Shown here piece by piece: positions 44,324 to 53,394 of a stretch of 64,000 bases of DNA. Positions within the stretch are counted from its first letter, which is position 1. Every line of letters starts with the position of its first letter. A model generated the notes under the pieces. The model was given only the letters and a program-made list of their open reading frames with translations, ran no database searches and had not been told where the DNA came from. Made by a program: the position numbers and the translations under genes. Source of the stretch: Aquamicrobium sp. LC103 (GTDB taxonomy: Bacteria > Pseudomonadota > Alphaproteobacteria > Rhizobiales > Rhizobiaceae); NCBI RefSeq assembly GCF_001014615.2, contig NZ_LBCQ02000008.1, positions 62,001 through 126,000 on the forward strand. The letters run 5' to 3'.

Positions 44324-44361
44324 GCCGGTTTGAATGCGTTCGGCCGAACGGTCCGACCGGC
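44324..44361. repeat. Nested inverted repeat between gntR and the heme-uptake sigma gene
   Basis: The inner palindrome CGTTCGGCCGAACG (44337-44350) is perfect, and an outer pair GCCGGT (44324-44329) / ACCGGC (44356-44361) encloses it. No T-run follows on either strand. It may be a regulatory hairpin or insulate the two divergent transcripts. Confidence 0.4.
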
Positions 44362-44485
44362 TCCATATTCATGTCCTGGTTTTCGAAAACTCAAATTGCG
44401 AGGTGGGAAAGCTTGCACTATGGTGCGCCGCGAAAGAAGAATGTCGATCCGTATAGATACTTGCCCGGAAACGTACGGCCAGAAA

Positions 44486-44502
44486 TTTAGAACGGTTTTA
44501 AG
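44486..44502. promoter_or_regulatory. ICE-like (Irr) iron-control box at the sigma factor start
   Basis: TTTAGAACGGTTTTAAG has the form TTTAGAA-N3-TTCTAAA with two mismatches in the second arm. This is the iron-control element bound by Irr in Rhizobiales. It ends 3 bp before the sigma factor ATG, where bound protein would block transcription or initiation. Confidence 0.45.
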
Positions 44503-44504
44503 AA

Positions 44505-45026
44505 ATGGCTGGCAGAGGAAAGGGAAGTATACTTGATATCTTTGCTGCAAGTTATGGGGATTTGTTCAGGCACCTGATCCGACGCGTTGGAAAAGAAGCG
44601 GACGCCGACGATATCCTTCAGGATGCATTTCTCCGGGTTCATAGAATTCCCGCGGACGCCGCCATCAAGAATCCGCGCTCTTATTTGTTTCGCATGGCCG
44701 ATAATCTGGCGCTGGATCATATTCGCGGCCAGCGGAGCCGTGGGCATTATTTCGCCCAGGAGGAAACCTTCGATTCAGCGGACGAGGCCCCGTCGCCGGA
44801 AAGCACCGTCGACTACCGCCAGCGGCTTGCCCGGCTGGAACAGGCGGTCTCGGAACTTCCGGATCGACAGAGGCAGGTCTTCCTGATGCATAAGTTCGAC
44901 GGAATGAGCCATGCCGAGATCGCGGCGGAACTGGGTATCACGCGGAGCGCCGTCGAAAAGCTCGTCATGAAGGCGCTGGCGCATTGCCGTGACCGGCTCG
45001 GCGATCTCATCGATTGGAAAAGTTGA
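44505..45026 (+). CDS. FecI-like ECF sigma factor (HasI type)
   Basis: This 173-residue protein has sigma region 2 (FAASYGDLFRHLIRRVGKEADADDILQDAFLRVHRI...SYLFRMADNLALDHIRGQRS) and region 4 (LPDRQRQVFLMHKFDGMSHAEIAAELGITRSAVEKLVMKAL), matching iron-starvation FecI sigma factors. It lies directly before FecR and a TonB receptor with a signalling domain, the classic cell-surface signalling order. Only a weak AAGAA precedes the ATG. Expression is probably iron-regulated through the ICE-like box that abuts the start. Confidence 0.9.
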   Translation: MAGRGKGSILDIFAASYGDLFRHLIRRVGKEADADDILQDAFLRVHRIPADAAIKNPRSYLFRMADNLALDHIRGQRSRGHYFAQEETFDSADEAPSPESTVDYRQRLARLEQAVSELPDRQRQVFLMHKFDGMSHAEIAAELGITRSAVEKLVMKALAHCRDRLGDLIDWKS

Positions 45027-45137
45027 AAATTCCGCGCGAGGGGGATGAGGTGGCGCCCGGTCCGACCCGTCTATTGTTGCGGATGCCCGGTTCGGAGGCG
45101 ATCGGCCCCGTTTCGCGCGCAGTTAGCCGGTGACCTG

Positions 45138-46088
45138 ATGGCACGAGCCAATAACGATCCTGATCGAAAATCCCGAGACGAAGCCATCGCATGGTTCGTG
45201 CGCATCCATTCCGGAGAGGCGAGCGAAGCCGAAAGGGTCGCGCATGCGGCCTGGATGGCGGCCGATCCGCTAAACCGCGCCGAATACGCCAAGCTCGGCA
45301 ACATCTGGTCCGATCTCGACCGGATTCCCGATCCGCGCGCAATCAGCCTCGCTCCGTCTGTCGGTCGGCGCCGGGCCTCACGGCGTGCTTTCCTTGCCGG
45401 GGGTGCGGCGGCATTCGCAGCCACCGGCCTGATTGCGGTCGCCGGACCGTCCGCTTTCCTGGGCGGCGATCATGCGACCGGGACGGGCGAGCAGGACAGC
45501 GTGACCCTTTCCGACGGCACCGGCGTGGAGCTCGACGCGGATTCGGCCATCGCGCTGGATTTCACCGACGCGGTACGCGGCGTGCGGCTCCTGCGAGGTC
45601 GCGCATTCTTCGACGTGGCGAAGGACGTCCGCCCATTTTCCGTGAGCGCGGCCGGCGGCAGCGTCACCGCGCTCGGCACGCGCTTCGTCGTCCACGAATG
45701 GGCCGGCGCCGTTACCGTCTCGGTGCAGGAAAGTGCCGTTGCGATCGTGGCGCCCGGCGGTGCCGAGGTCAGGATCAACGCCGGCGAGGGCGTTTCCTAC
45801 GGTGATCAGGGCCTCGGAAGGGTGCGGTCGAACGATGTCGAAGCGGAACTGGCCTGGCGGCGCGGCAAGCTGATCTTCGAGGACAGGCCTCTGCGGCAGG
45901 TCATCGCCGACGTCAACCGCTACCGCTCCGGCACGATCCGCGTCACTGACGATCGCCTCCTCGCCATGCGGGTCAGCGGCATTTTCGACATCGGCAATCC
46001 CGACGGCGTGCTCGACGCGATCCGCGGCACGTTGCCGGTCCGTACGCTCGAGCTCACCCGCTATCTCGTGCTCTTGCGGCCTGCCTGA
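45138..46088 (+). CDS. FecR-family anti-sigma regulator
   Basis: This 316-residue protein has an N-terminal cytoplasmic DUF4880 domain (EAIAWFVRIHSGEASEAERVAHAAWMAADPLNRAEYAKL), a single membrane helix (RAFLAGGAAAFAATGLIAVAG, also twin-Arg-like), and periplasmic FecR and DUF4974-type domains (VTLSDGTGVELDADSAIALDF, ITAL-like VTALGTRFVVHEW, ELAWRRGKLIFEDRPLRQVIADVNRY). It transmits the receptor's signal to the sigma factor. I chose the ATG at 45138; the open frame extends to 45045. Confidence 0.9.
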   Translation: MARANNDPDRKSRDEAIAWFVRIHSGEASEAERVAHAAWMAADPLNRAEYAKLGNIWSDLDRIPDPRAISLAPSVGRRRASRRAFLAGGAAAFAATGLIAVAGPSAFLGGDHATGTGEQDSVTLSDGTGVELDADSAIALDFTDAVRGVRLLRGRAFFDVAKDVRPFSVSAAGGSVTALGTRFVVHEWAGAVTVSVQESAVAIVAPGGAEVRINAGEGVSYGDQGLGRVRSNDVEAELAWRRGKLIFEDRPLRQVIADVNRYRSGTIRVTDDRLLAMRVSGIFDIGNPDGVLDAIRGTLPVRTLELTRYLVLLRPA

Positions 46089-46243
46089 TGGGCATCGGCA
46101 CGGCTGATTTGGCTCGGCGAATAAAATCCTGACAAAAAATTTCAACTTTATGGTGAGGTGATCGGTCTCCGGATTCGTCTTTGGGTCGGACGGACGCGTT
46201 CGCGTCTGTCGAGACACGGGAAAGACAGGAGTTCGGGCGAGTC

Positions 46244-48931
46244 ATGACAAAGGGGTTTGGGGGCAGGGTATCCGCGAGGGCGGGCGTCAGGATTGGCGGT
46301 TTGGGTCTGGCGCTGCTGGCGTCGACGGCGATTTGCGCCTCGCTTGCGATCATTGGGCCCGCGCAAGCGCAGCAGGCATCGGCGACGCTCGACTATTCAG
46401 TCCCGGCCGGGCCGCTCGGCACGGCGATATCGCGCTTCGGCGACAGCTCCGATCTTCAGGTTCTCTATCCGGCCGACCTCGTTCGCAACAAGCGCTCGCC
46501 CGGTGTTTCGGGTTCGATGACGCGCGAGGAAGCGCTGAGCCGCCTGCTCTCCGGCACCGGTCTCACTTACCGCTTTACCAGTGCCGGCACGGTGACGCTC
46601 GGCGATAGCGTCTCCAGCGCTCACGCGCCGGCGAACGCCGACGGATCGCTGCTGCTCGACGTCATCAACGTGACCGGCCGCGGCGGCGTCAGCGCGGTGG
46701 ACACTCCCTACGAGACGGCGGCGCCCGCGGCCCACATCCCGCAGGAGACGATCGAGCGCTTTCGTGGCGGCAGCCCGGCCGACATGTTCCGCGGCACGGC
46801 CGGCGTCATGTCGGGCGAGGCCCGCAACGGCGCAGGCTCGATCGATGTGAACATCCGCGGCATGCAGGGGATGGGCCGCGTCGCCGTCACGGTCGACGGA
46901 GCAGAAAACGCGACCACCGTCTATCAGGGATATCAGGGGCTTTCCAACCGCACTTTCGTCGATCCCGATCTTCTGGCGGGCGTCGACATCATCAAGGGTT
47001 CCGACGTCGCTTCCAACGGCATCGCCGGAACCGTGGCGATGCGGACGCTCGATGCCGGCGACATCGTGGAGGAGGGCAGGAAATTCGGCATGCGGCTGAA
47101 GGGCGGTTTCGGCACGAACACGTCGAAGCCGAAGGACGGCGCGGTTGCCGGCTATTCCTACCGCAACACGCCCAACCAGGTCGGCGTCGCGACGCCCTCC
47201 GCGGACGGCATGGACCGCCCGCCATTTCTGGAGCCCACGAGCGGATCGGGCAGCCTGGTCGCGGCTTTCAAGGAGGAGAATTTCGACCTGATCGCGGGAT
47301 ATGCCTATCGCAAGCAGGGCAATTATCACGCAGGCACCCATGGTCCTCATGCCGAGCCGGTGTGGACGGGTCCACGACCCGATTGCTATTCCAGCGGGGT
47401 CTGCATGCCCTGGAATTTTCTCGATTATGTCGAGAACGGCGGTATCGCGAACTATCGCGCGGGTGAAGAAGTCCTCAACACGCAGCTCGAGACCGAATCC
47501 TGGATCACGAAGGGAACCATCCGGTTCGGCGACGGGCAGAGTCTGCAGCTCGGCTATAACGGCTTTCGCAGTGAGGCGGGCGATCGCCTGGCCTCGCGGC
47601 TGACGGGCGACACCGGGCAGGCAATACAGCAGGCGCAGACCGTCGGCACGCAGCTCGACACCGGAACGCTGCGCTATCGCTGGAACCCGGACGGCAACGA
47701 TCTCGTGGATCTCAAGGCCAATCTCTGGTTCAGCCGGCTTGAAATGCGCAATCCGCTGCGCAGCGGCTGGATGCCGCCCAAGCCCGGCGATTTCCGCTCG
47801 GGATCGGACACCAATATGTGGGGCACGGAGGTCACCAACCTGTCGAAGCTGGATACGGGCTACGGTCCGCTCGACCTCACCTATGGTCTGTCCTATCGCG
47901 GCGAGGACACGCGTCCCAGCCCGGGAACGAGGGAGGCGGAGACCTGGCTCGACCTGCGCGACGGCATCAGGCACGAGGCCGCCGGCTTCGCCAAGGCCGC
48001 ATGGAAGCCGGTCGACTGGCTTACCTTCAATGGCGGCTTGCGCTATCAGCACTACTGGTCGCAGGATCGCAACGACCCTTTCCTGGATCGGGACTACGAC
48101 TACGACGCATCCTTCAATGACGGTGGCCTCAGCCCGGCGCTGGGCGTGACGATAGAGCCCTTCGACGGCGCCCAGCTCTACGTGAACTATTCGAACGCCA
48201 TGCGCTCCCCGAGCATCATGGAAACGGTCTCGGCCTTCAGCATGGAGGTCAATTCAAGCCTCAAGCCGGAACGTTCCAGCAACTGGGAGATCGGCACCAA
48301 TCTGCGCCGGGACGGCCTGTTTCGTGATGACGATCGGGGCATGCTCAAGCTCGGCTACTTCAACTGGGACGTGAAGGACTATATCGGCCGCGAGTGGCAT
48401 CAGTCTCAGCAAGGGTGGTGGGGCATGCACATCTTCAATATGGATCGTGCGCGCTTTTCAGGTCTGGAACTCTCCGGCCGCTACGAAATCGGTGGGTTCA
48501 CGGCGGAGCTGTCGGCGAACTATTACCTCGATGTGGAATTCTGCCGCACCGCGGACACCTGCGAGAACAAGTCGCTCTATGCCGACTACGCCACCAACCA
48601 TGTGCCGCCGGAATACTCCGTAGACCTCACCCTTTCGCAGAAGTTCATGGAGGACGCGCTCACCTTGGGCGGGAGGGTGTCGCATGTCGGCCCGCGCGCC
48701 ATCGGCCATGGCGACGCGACCGCGCAGGGCGCTTCCCAATTCATCGCGCTGATCGACTGGAAACCCTACACGCTCGTGGACGTCTTTGCCGAGTACCAGA
48801 TCAACGACAATCTCAAGGCCGATTTCCGCATCCAGAACCTGACCGACCAGTTCTATGTGGACCCGCTGAGCCTCGTGCTTCAGCCGGGACCGGGACGTTC
48901 CTTCCACGCTTCGCTGACCGCGAGATTCTAA
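46244..48931 (+). CDS. TonB-dependent heme receptor with signalling (STN) domain (HasR-like)
   Basis: This 895-residue precursor has a signal peptide ending near AQAQQ (~46). An STN signalling domain follows (LDYSVPAGPLGTAISRFGD...GVSGSMTREEALSRLLSGTG), then a plug (IPQETIERFRGGSPADMFR...IDVNIRGMQGMGRVAVTVDG) and a 22-strand barrel ending in the RF terminus. The heme oxygenase gene 170 bp downstream supports heme as the ligand. The STN domain would signal to the FecR-like protein encoded upstream. AGGAG about 12 bases before the ATG is a weak ribosome-binding site, and a start at 46181 is also open. Confidence 0.9.
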   Translation: MTKGFGGRVSARAGVRIGGLGLALLASTAICASLAIIGPAQAQQASATLDYSVPAGPLGTAISRFGDSSDLQVLYPADLVRNKRSPGVSGSMTREEALSRLLSGTGLTYRFTSAGTVTLGDSVSSAHAPANADGSLLLDVINVTGRGGVSAVDTPYETAAPAAHIPQETIERFRGGSPADMFRGTAGVMSGEARNGAGSIDVNIRGMQGMGRVAVTVDGAENATTVYQGYQGLSNRTFVDPDLLAGVDIIKGSDVASNGIAGTVAMRTLDAGDIVEEGRKFGMRLKGGFGTNTSKPKDGAVAGYSYRNTPNQVGVATPSADGMDRPPFLEPTSGSGSLVAAFKEENFDLIAGYAYRKQGNYHAGTHGPHAEPVWTGPRPDCYSSGVCMPWNFLDYVENGGIANYRAGEEVLNTQLETESWITKGTIRFGDGQSLQLGYNGFRSEAGDRLASRLTGDTGQAIQQAQTVGTQLDTGTLRYRWNPDGNDLVDLKANLWFSRLEMRNPLRSGWMPPKPGDFRSGSDTNMWGTEVTNLSKLDTGYGPLDLTYGLSYRGEDTRPSPGTREAETWLDLRDGIRHEAAGFAKAAWKPVDWLTFNGGLRYQHYWSQDRNDPFLDRDYDYDASFNDGGLSPALGVTIEPFDGAQLYVNYSNAMRSPSIMETVSAFSMEVNSSLKPERSSNWEIGTNLRRDGLFRDDDRGMLKLGYFNWDVKDYIGREWHQSQQGWWGMHIFNMDRARFSGLELSGRYEIGGFTAELSANYYLDVEFCRTADTCENKSLYADYATNHVPPEYSVDLTLSQKFMEDALTLGGRVSHVGPRAIGHGDATAQGASQFIALIDWKPYTLVDVFAEYQINDNLKADFRIQNLTDQFYVDPLSLVLQPGPGRSFHASLTARF

Positions 48932-49103
48932 CGGTAGCGTGGTCCGATCCGCCCGAGGGGCAAAACTTGTGAAAAAGGCTCAACTATTTTTTCCGGATCT
49001 GGCTTCCCGCAACGTCAAGTGCAAGAGGAGCGCAGGGCGATGCGCGGGACATCCGGAACGCAAAGGCGGGACCGGCGCACTTCGAGTGCTTGGGGTAATT
49101 CGA

Positions 49104-49709
49104 ATGACGATGATCGACATTGAAGAAGCTATCGTGCTTGGCCGCGCCAAGCGATTGAAGGCGGAAACGCATGCCACGCATGATCGGTTGGACAAGGCGA
49201 TCATGGCGGGAAATCCCTTTGAGAGCCGTCCACGCTACGGCATGTTCCTGAAGGTGCAGCACCAGTTCCATCGCGATATCGACGCACTTTACGCCGATCC
49301 CGTGCTGGACCGCATCCTGCCCGATCTCGCGGGGCGACGGCGTCTCGGGCTGATCGAACGGGATCTTGCCGATCTCGGCATCGAGGACACCGGAGCGGTT
49401 ACGCCGCCGGCATTCGCGGCAGGCGACGCGCCGGACATTCCGGTCGCGCTCGGCTGGCTCTATGTGGCGGAGGGGTCCAATCTCGGCGCTGCATTCCTGC
49501 TCAAGGAGGCTGCGAAGCTGGGCCTGTCGGAAAACTTCGGCGCGCGGCATCTCGCCGGCGCGCCCGAGGGACGCGGCCTGCACTGGAGGACGTTCACCGC
49601 CGCGCTCGATGCGGCGGCGCTCGACGACGACGAGGAGCGACGCATGATGGCCGGGGCCAATGCCGCCTTCACGCGTGTGCGCCAGCTTGTCGGCGAGGTT
49701 TTCGGATGA
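49104..49709 (+). CDS. Heme oxygenase (biliverdin-producing)
   Basis: This 201-residue protein opens with RAKRLKAETHATHDRLDKAIM, whose His is the likely heme ligand, followed by RYGMFLKVQHQFHRDIDALY and the distal-helix block ALGWLYVAEGSNLGAAFLL (the GxxxG-like kink). It opens the imported heme ring to release Fe, CO and biliverdin. The downstream gene starts inside its stop codon (ATGA). The frame is open back to 48939, but the ATG at 49104 fits the family length best. Confidence 0.9.
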   Translation: MTMIDIEEAIVLGRAKRLKAETHATHDRLDKAIMAGNPFESRPRYGMFLKVQHQFHRDIDALYADPVLDRILPDLAGRRRLGLIERDLADLGIEDTGAVTPPAFAAGDAPDIPVALGWLYVAEGSNLGAAFLLKEAAKLGLSENFGARHLAGAPEGRGLHWRTFTAALDAAALDDDEERRMMAGANAAFTRVRQLVGEVFG

Positions 49710-50215
49710 TGGTCCGACCGCAAATCTTCCCGGTCTCGGCCCCGCGGGCCTCGATCCGCGATTGCGGGGCGGAAACCGGGATCAGCAAGCCGTTCGACTT
49801 CTCCGTATCGTTGGATGAAGCGCGGCAGGCTGGCTATATCGCGCTCGGCTGCCTCATGCTTCTGCTCGGCATAATCGGCGCCCTGCTGCCGGTCATGCCC
49901 ACGACGATCTTCCTTATCCTGGCGGCATGGTGCTTCGGGCGTTCGTCGCCGCGGCTGGAAGCGTGGATGCTCGATCATCCCCGCTTCGGCCGCGTGCTGC
50001 GGGACTGGAGTGCGACTGGTGCGATGCCGTTTGCCGCGAAACTGATGGCTTGTGGCGGCATGGCGGCAGGCTATGCGCTGTTCTGGTTGACGGTCGAGCC
50101 GGCCGCATGGCTGGCGACCCTGGTGGCCGGTTTGGTGCTCGGCTGCGCCGGCTATGTCGCGGCGCGACCGAACCGCGTCCGGGCAGCCCGGTGCGAGGGA
50201 GCATCCGTCGCATGA
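49706..50215 (+). CDS. YbaN/DUF454-family inner-membrane protein
   Basis: This 169-residue protein has ~3 helices and the DUF454 signature: LGCLMLLLGIIGALLPVMPTTIFLILAAWCFGRSSPRLEAWML, then HPRFGRVLRDW. YbaN-like proteins are often found in heme or iron loci of alpha- and betaproteobacteria, but their function is unknown. The ATG is coupled to the heme oxygenase stop, and its own stop overlaps the tonB start, so the three are translated together. Confidence 0.88.
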   Translation: MMVRPQIFPVSAPRASIRDCGAETGISKPFDFSVSLDEARQAGYIALGCLMLLLGIIGALLPVMPTTIFLILAAWCFGRSSPRLEAWMLDHPRFGRVLRDWSATGAMPFAAKLMACGGMAAGYALFWLTVEPAAWLATLVAGLVLGCAGYVAARPNRVRAARCEGASVA

Positions 50216-51075
50216 ATGATTGGGGCGGTCCGGTCGGCCGCGACAGGATCGCCGAGTTGGCTTTGTGGACGGGCGCCGGCCTAATCGTGCTGTCCACCCA
50301 TGTGGGGACCGCCGCGTGGCTCCTGCGCGAGCGGCCGATCGAGCCGGCCGACAACATGCCGCCACCCGCCATCATGGTCGATTTGGCGCCGGAGCCGGAA
50401 GCCGTCCTCACCGAGGAGAACGAGATCTCGCCCGATCAGGAGGCGGCTCAGGAAAGCAGCCCGGCGGAGGTGGTGGAGATGCCCGAGGAGGAACCGATCG
50501 AGGAGGTCGTGGAAACCGAGCCGGAGGCTGGACCCATCGAAGAGATCGCCGATGACGAAAGCCCTGTCGAGAGGGAGATCGCCGAGCTCGACGCGGCCGA
50601 GGTGCCGATCCCGGTTGCGAGGCCGAAGCCGCTCGAAAAGAAGCGGGAGATCGTGAAAAAGGAAGAGCCGAAAAGAAGGCCGCGCCAGCAGCCGAGCACC
50701 GCATCGAAATCAGCGGTCCAGGCACAGGCCCAGGTCTCGCGTTCCAACCGCAACGCTGCCCGCCAGTCCTCATCGGGTCTGTTTTCCTCCTCCGTGACCC
50801 CGGCCAAATGGCAGTCTCGCCTGATGGCGCATCTCGAACGGCGCAAGCGCTACCCCTCCAGCGCGAGATCGCGCGGCGAGCAGGGTACGGCTTACGTGCG
50901 CTTCGGTATAGACGATGCCGGCAACGTGCTCTCGGCGACGCTCGCTCGCTCGTCGGGCTATCCGGAACTCGACGCGGAGGTGCTGTCGCTTGTCCGCCGC
51001 GCCTCGCCAGTTCCAGCGCCGCCGCCGGGCGTGAGCAAGACCATAACCGCGCCGGTACGGTTCAGCGTGAGATAA
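50212..51075 (+). CDS. TonB energy transducer (HasB-like)
   Basis: This 287-residue protein has a short cytoplasmic end, one membrane anchor (LALWTGAGLIVLSTHVGTAAW), an acidic then basic Pro/Glu/Lys-rich spacer (PEEEPIEEVVETEPEA, KKEEPKRRPRQ), and a C-terminal TonB domain (RLMAHLERRKRYPSSARSRGEQGTAYVRFGIDDAGNVLSATLARSSGYPELD). It transmits proton-motive force to the heme receptor. GAGGGAGC lies ahead of the start. Its 3' end overlaps by 14 bp the converging gene at 51062. Confidence 0.92.
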   Translation: MNDWGGPVGRDRIAELALWTGAGLIVLSTHVGTAAWLLRERPIEPADNMPPPAIMVDLAPEPEAVLTEENEISPDQEAAQESSPAEVVEMPEEEPIEEVVETEPEAGPIEEIADDESPVEREIAELDAAEVPIPVARPKPLEKKREIVKKEEPKRRPRQQPSTASKSAVQAQAQVSRSNRNAARQSSSGLFSSSVTPAKWQSRLMAHLERRKRYPSSARSRGEQGTAYVRFGIDDAGNVLSATLARSSGYPELDAEVLSLVRRASPVPAPPPGVSKTITAPVRFSVR

Positions 51076-51937
51076 GGACCGGCGGAGCTTGATCCAGCCG
51101 GCTTCTCAGCCGATCGAGGCTCAGCCGGACCGCCTCGTCCTCGCCCGCGTAGAAAGGATGAAGAAGGTCGATCTCGATCGCCAGCAGACCGGGATAGTTC
51201 GCTCTTTCGAGCAGGTCCAAGATGGCGTCGATCTCCACCGCGCCATCGCCCAGCGGAACGCTCGGCCAGAAGGCGAAACTGCGCGGATCGCCGCGATGTG
51301 CGGCGATGTCCTTCAGATGCGTGGCCCGGGTCCACGGCGCGAGCTTGCGCGCGACCTCCAGAGGGTGTTCGAAGAGCCGAAGATTGTTGGCGGTGTCGAG
51401 GCAGACGCCGAGCGCTGGCGAGGCAATGGTCTCCATGATTTCGACGATCTCGTCGGCGTAGAGGTCGATGTGGTTTTCGAGCGCGAGCACGATTCCGTGC
51501 TCGCCGGCTTCCGCCGCCGCTCGGCGGAGCATGGGAATGAGGCCCGCCTTGTGCTCGCTCCAGCTTTCGGGCCGGCTTCCGCGCCCGCCCGCGCAAATCC
51601 GCATCACGCTCGCGCCGAGCGCAGCCGCGATGCGTATATGCGAGATCAGATCGTCGAGGGCTTCCGCGCTTCTTCCGGATTCCAGCCCGCGCGGATGACC
51701 CCAGGCCCAGACCCGTTCCAGCCCGAGCCGGTCGAGCTGAGCCTTCAGCGCGACGATCGTTCGTTCGCCGAAATCGTCGAAGAAGCAGCTCTCCAGCGAA
51801 ACGCCGCGCGCGCCGTATTCACTCACCCGATCGAGAAACTCCGCGATCGTCATGCGGCGGCCTGGATCGGCTTCGAGGCCGGGATAGTGATGGCCGAAGA
51901 AGCGGTGATAGGAATAGGAATCGACGGCGGGGATCAT
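51062..51937 (-). CDS. TIM-barrel sugar-phosphate isomerase/epimerase-like protein 1
   Basis: This 291-residue protein belongs to the AP_endonuc_2 (xylose-isomerase-like) TIM-barrel superfamily. Metal/active-site strands visible are VSLESCFFDDF, VLALENHIDLYADEIV, GVCLDTANNLRLFEHP, ATHLKDIAA and LLAIEIDLLHPFY. The Glu-Asp-Glu pattern for a divalent metal is intact. Relatives include inosose dehydratases, tagatose epimerases and AsbF/QuiC-type 3-dehydroshikimate dehydratases. Together with a second homologue and a shikimate-dehydrogenase-like gene downstream, a dehydratase or isomerase step in hydroaromatic or cyclic-polyol catabolism is the best guess. It is the last gene of its operon. Confidence 0.85.
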   Translation of the reverse strand: MIPAVDSYSYHRFFGHHYPGLEADPGRRMTIAEFLDRVSEYGARGVSLESCFFDDFGERTIVALKAQLDRLGLERVWAWGHPRGLESGRSAEALDDLISHIRIAAALGASVMRICAGGRGSRPESWSEHKAGLIPMLRRAAAEAGEHGIVLALENHIDLYADEIVEIMETIASPALGVCLDTANNLRLFEHPLEVARKLAPWTRATHLKDIAAHRGDPRSFAFWPSVPLGDGAVEIDAILDLLERANYPGLLAIEIDLLHPFYAGEDEAVRLSLDRLRSRLDQAPPVLISR

Positions 51938-51940
51938 GGT

Positions 51941-52756
51941 CTATCGCCCGGCGGCGGCGAGCACGCGCTTCGTCGCCTCCAGTGCCGAGCGTGCACGCTC
52001 CGCCGGCGCCATCGTCCGTGCCATCTCGTGATTGGGGACCTCGACGCTGATCGTCACATCGTCCGGGATCGATCGCGCGAGCCCAACCATGTCGATGCCG
52101 CCGGCGCCCGGCATCAGCCGGGCGCAGCGGGCGATGTGGATCAGCCCTTCGTCGCTCGGATCGTAGTCGGCCGGACCGTCGCAAAACTGGACGTAGTTGA
52201 CGAGACGGCGCGGCATGTGGCGGATATCGTCCAGCGTCGTCTTCGAGCGGTCGAAATGCAGTGCGTCGATCAGCACGCCGCCGTTGGTTTCTCCCGCCGC
52301 CTCGACGATGGCGCGGGCAGCGCTCGCATCGGGCACTTTCGTCCACGGCATGAATTCGAGGTCGGCGGTGAGCCCATAGTTTCGGGCGAGCCTGCAGAAG
52401 GAGGCGAAGGTCTCCGTCAGCCTTGCCATCTCCGGATCGTCGCCGGCGACGAGCACGTGGCGCGCGCCGAGCTCGGCGGAGTGTTCGAGAAACCGCTCGA
52501 AGTCGGCGGCTTTCGTTTCCGGCTTGAGCCGCGCGATCTCGACATCGGCCATCGCGACCCCGGTTTCCTTCAATGTCCGTGCGGCTTCCCGCAGCACCGA
52601 TGGGTCGGTCATCAGCGGGTAGGGCGGTTCGGTCGGCGCCGCCGGCAAGAGCCGGAGGCCGACCATGTCGTAGCCGCTCTCTGCAGCGGCGCGGATGGCC
52701 TCGAGCGGTCCGCAATCGAACAGCGTCAGGAAGGCGAGCGAGAATTTGTGCGGCAT
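51941..52756 (-). CDS. TIM-barrel sugar-phosphate isomerase/epimerase-like protein 2
   Basis: This 271-residue member of the same superfamily shows FSLAFLTLFDCGPLEAIRAAAESGYDMVGLRLLP, VLVAGDDPEMARL, DLEFMPWTKV, LIDALHFDRSK and DVTISVEVPNHEM. The metal-binding pattern is present but differs from protein 1, so the two are likely sequential or complementary isomerases. The ATG at 52756 was chosen; the frame is open to 53017 because of the overlying NIPSNAP gene. The gap to the next gene is 3 bp, so they are cotranscribed. Confidence 0.86.
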   Translation of the reverse strand: MPHKFSLAFLTLFDCGPLEAIRAAAESGYDMVGLRLLPAAPTEPPYPLMTDPSVLREAARTLKETGVAMADVEIARLKPETKAADFERFLEHSAELGARHVLVAGDDPEMARLTETFASFCRLARNYGLTADLEFMPWTKVPDASAARAIVEAAGETNGGVLIDALHFDRSKTTLDDIRHMPRRLVNYVQFCDGPADYDPSDEGLIHIARCARLMPGAGGIDMVGLARSIPDDVTISVEVPNHEMARTMAPAERARSALEATKRVLAAAGR

Positions 52757-52776
52757 GGATGCGCTCTCCGGGTGGG

Positions 52777-53394
52777 CTATTTCAGCGGCGAGAAGGCGAG
52801 CGGCATCGCGATGGTCGAATACATGTCCGGCGTCAGCCAGTCGGGGCCGCCCTTTGGCGGCCAAACGCCGTCGGCCACTGATTTTCCGCGCGCGGTCCCG
52901 CGCTCCTCGAGGCTGCGATAGGGCCAGATCTGGGTGAAGCGCGATCCGCCGTCGATCGAGTACATGGCGATCGTCAGCGGCGAATAGCCCGTTCGCGTCG
53001 GCACCGCGTCCCGCCACTTCTCCTCGGTCGGGCCGAGGCCGTTCGGCTTCATCCGATAGGTGCGAATTTCGTAGAAGGGGCCGAAATCGCCGGTCTCGAC
53101 CGGAGGCAGGAAGCCCAGCGGCGCGTAGCTGTCGAGGTCCATGCCGGTAAGCAATTCCGCGCAGCCGAACGGGTTGGATGAGCGGCGCGCGCGCTCGCGT
53201 TCGGCATCGAGGTCGACGCGGCTGTCGAATTCGCGCAGAATGAAGACCTCGTTGAGCCGGCCGATATCGGACGCCCAGGCGCCGAGCAGCTTGCCCTTCG
53301 CTTCCGGCGCCGAGACGTAGTCCTTTATCGCCGGGGCTGCCTTGCCGGCCCCGAAGATCACCGTGCGCAGGGTCGCCAATTCATAGAGTTTCAT
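52777..53394 (-). CDS. NIPSNAP-family protein
   Basis: This 205-residue protein consists of two dimeric alpha-beta barrel-like modules. The C-terminal one carries the NIPSNAP motif FYEIRTYRMKPNGLGPTEEKW, and the N-terminal one is a degenerate repeat (MKLYELATLRTV...LREFDSRVDLDAERERA). Bacterial NIPSNAP proteins often accompany catabolic oxidoreductases; their activity is largely unknown. It overlaps the stop of the upstream FAD dehydrogenase gene by 14 bp. Confidence 0.88.
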   Translation of the reverse strand: MKLYELATLRTVIFGAGKAAPAIKDYVSAPEAKGKLLGAWASDIGRLNEVFILREFDSRVDLDAERERARRSSNPFGCAELLTGMDLDSYAPLGFLPPVETGDFGPFYEIRTYRMKPNGLGPTEEKWRDAVPTRTGYSPLTIAMYSIDGGSRFTQIWPYRSLEERGTARGKSVADGVWPPKGGPDWLTPDMYSTIAMPLAFSPLK

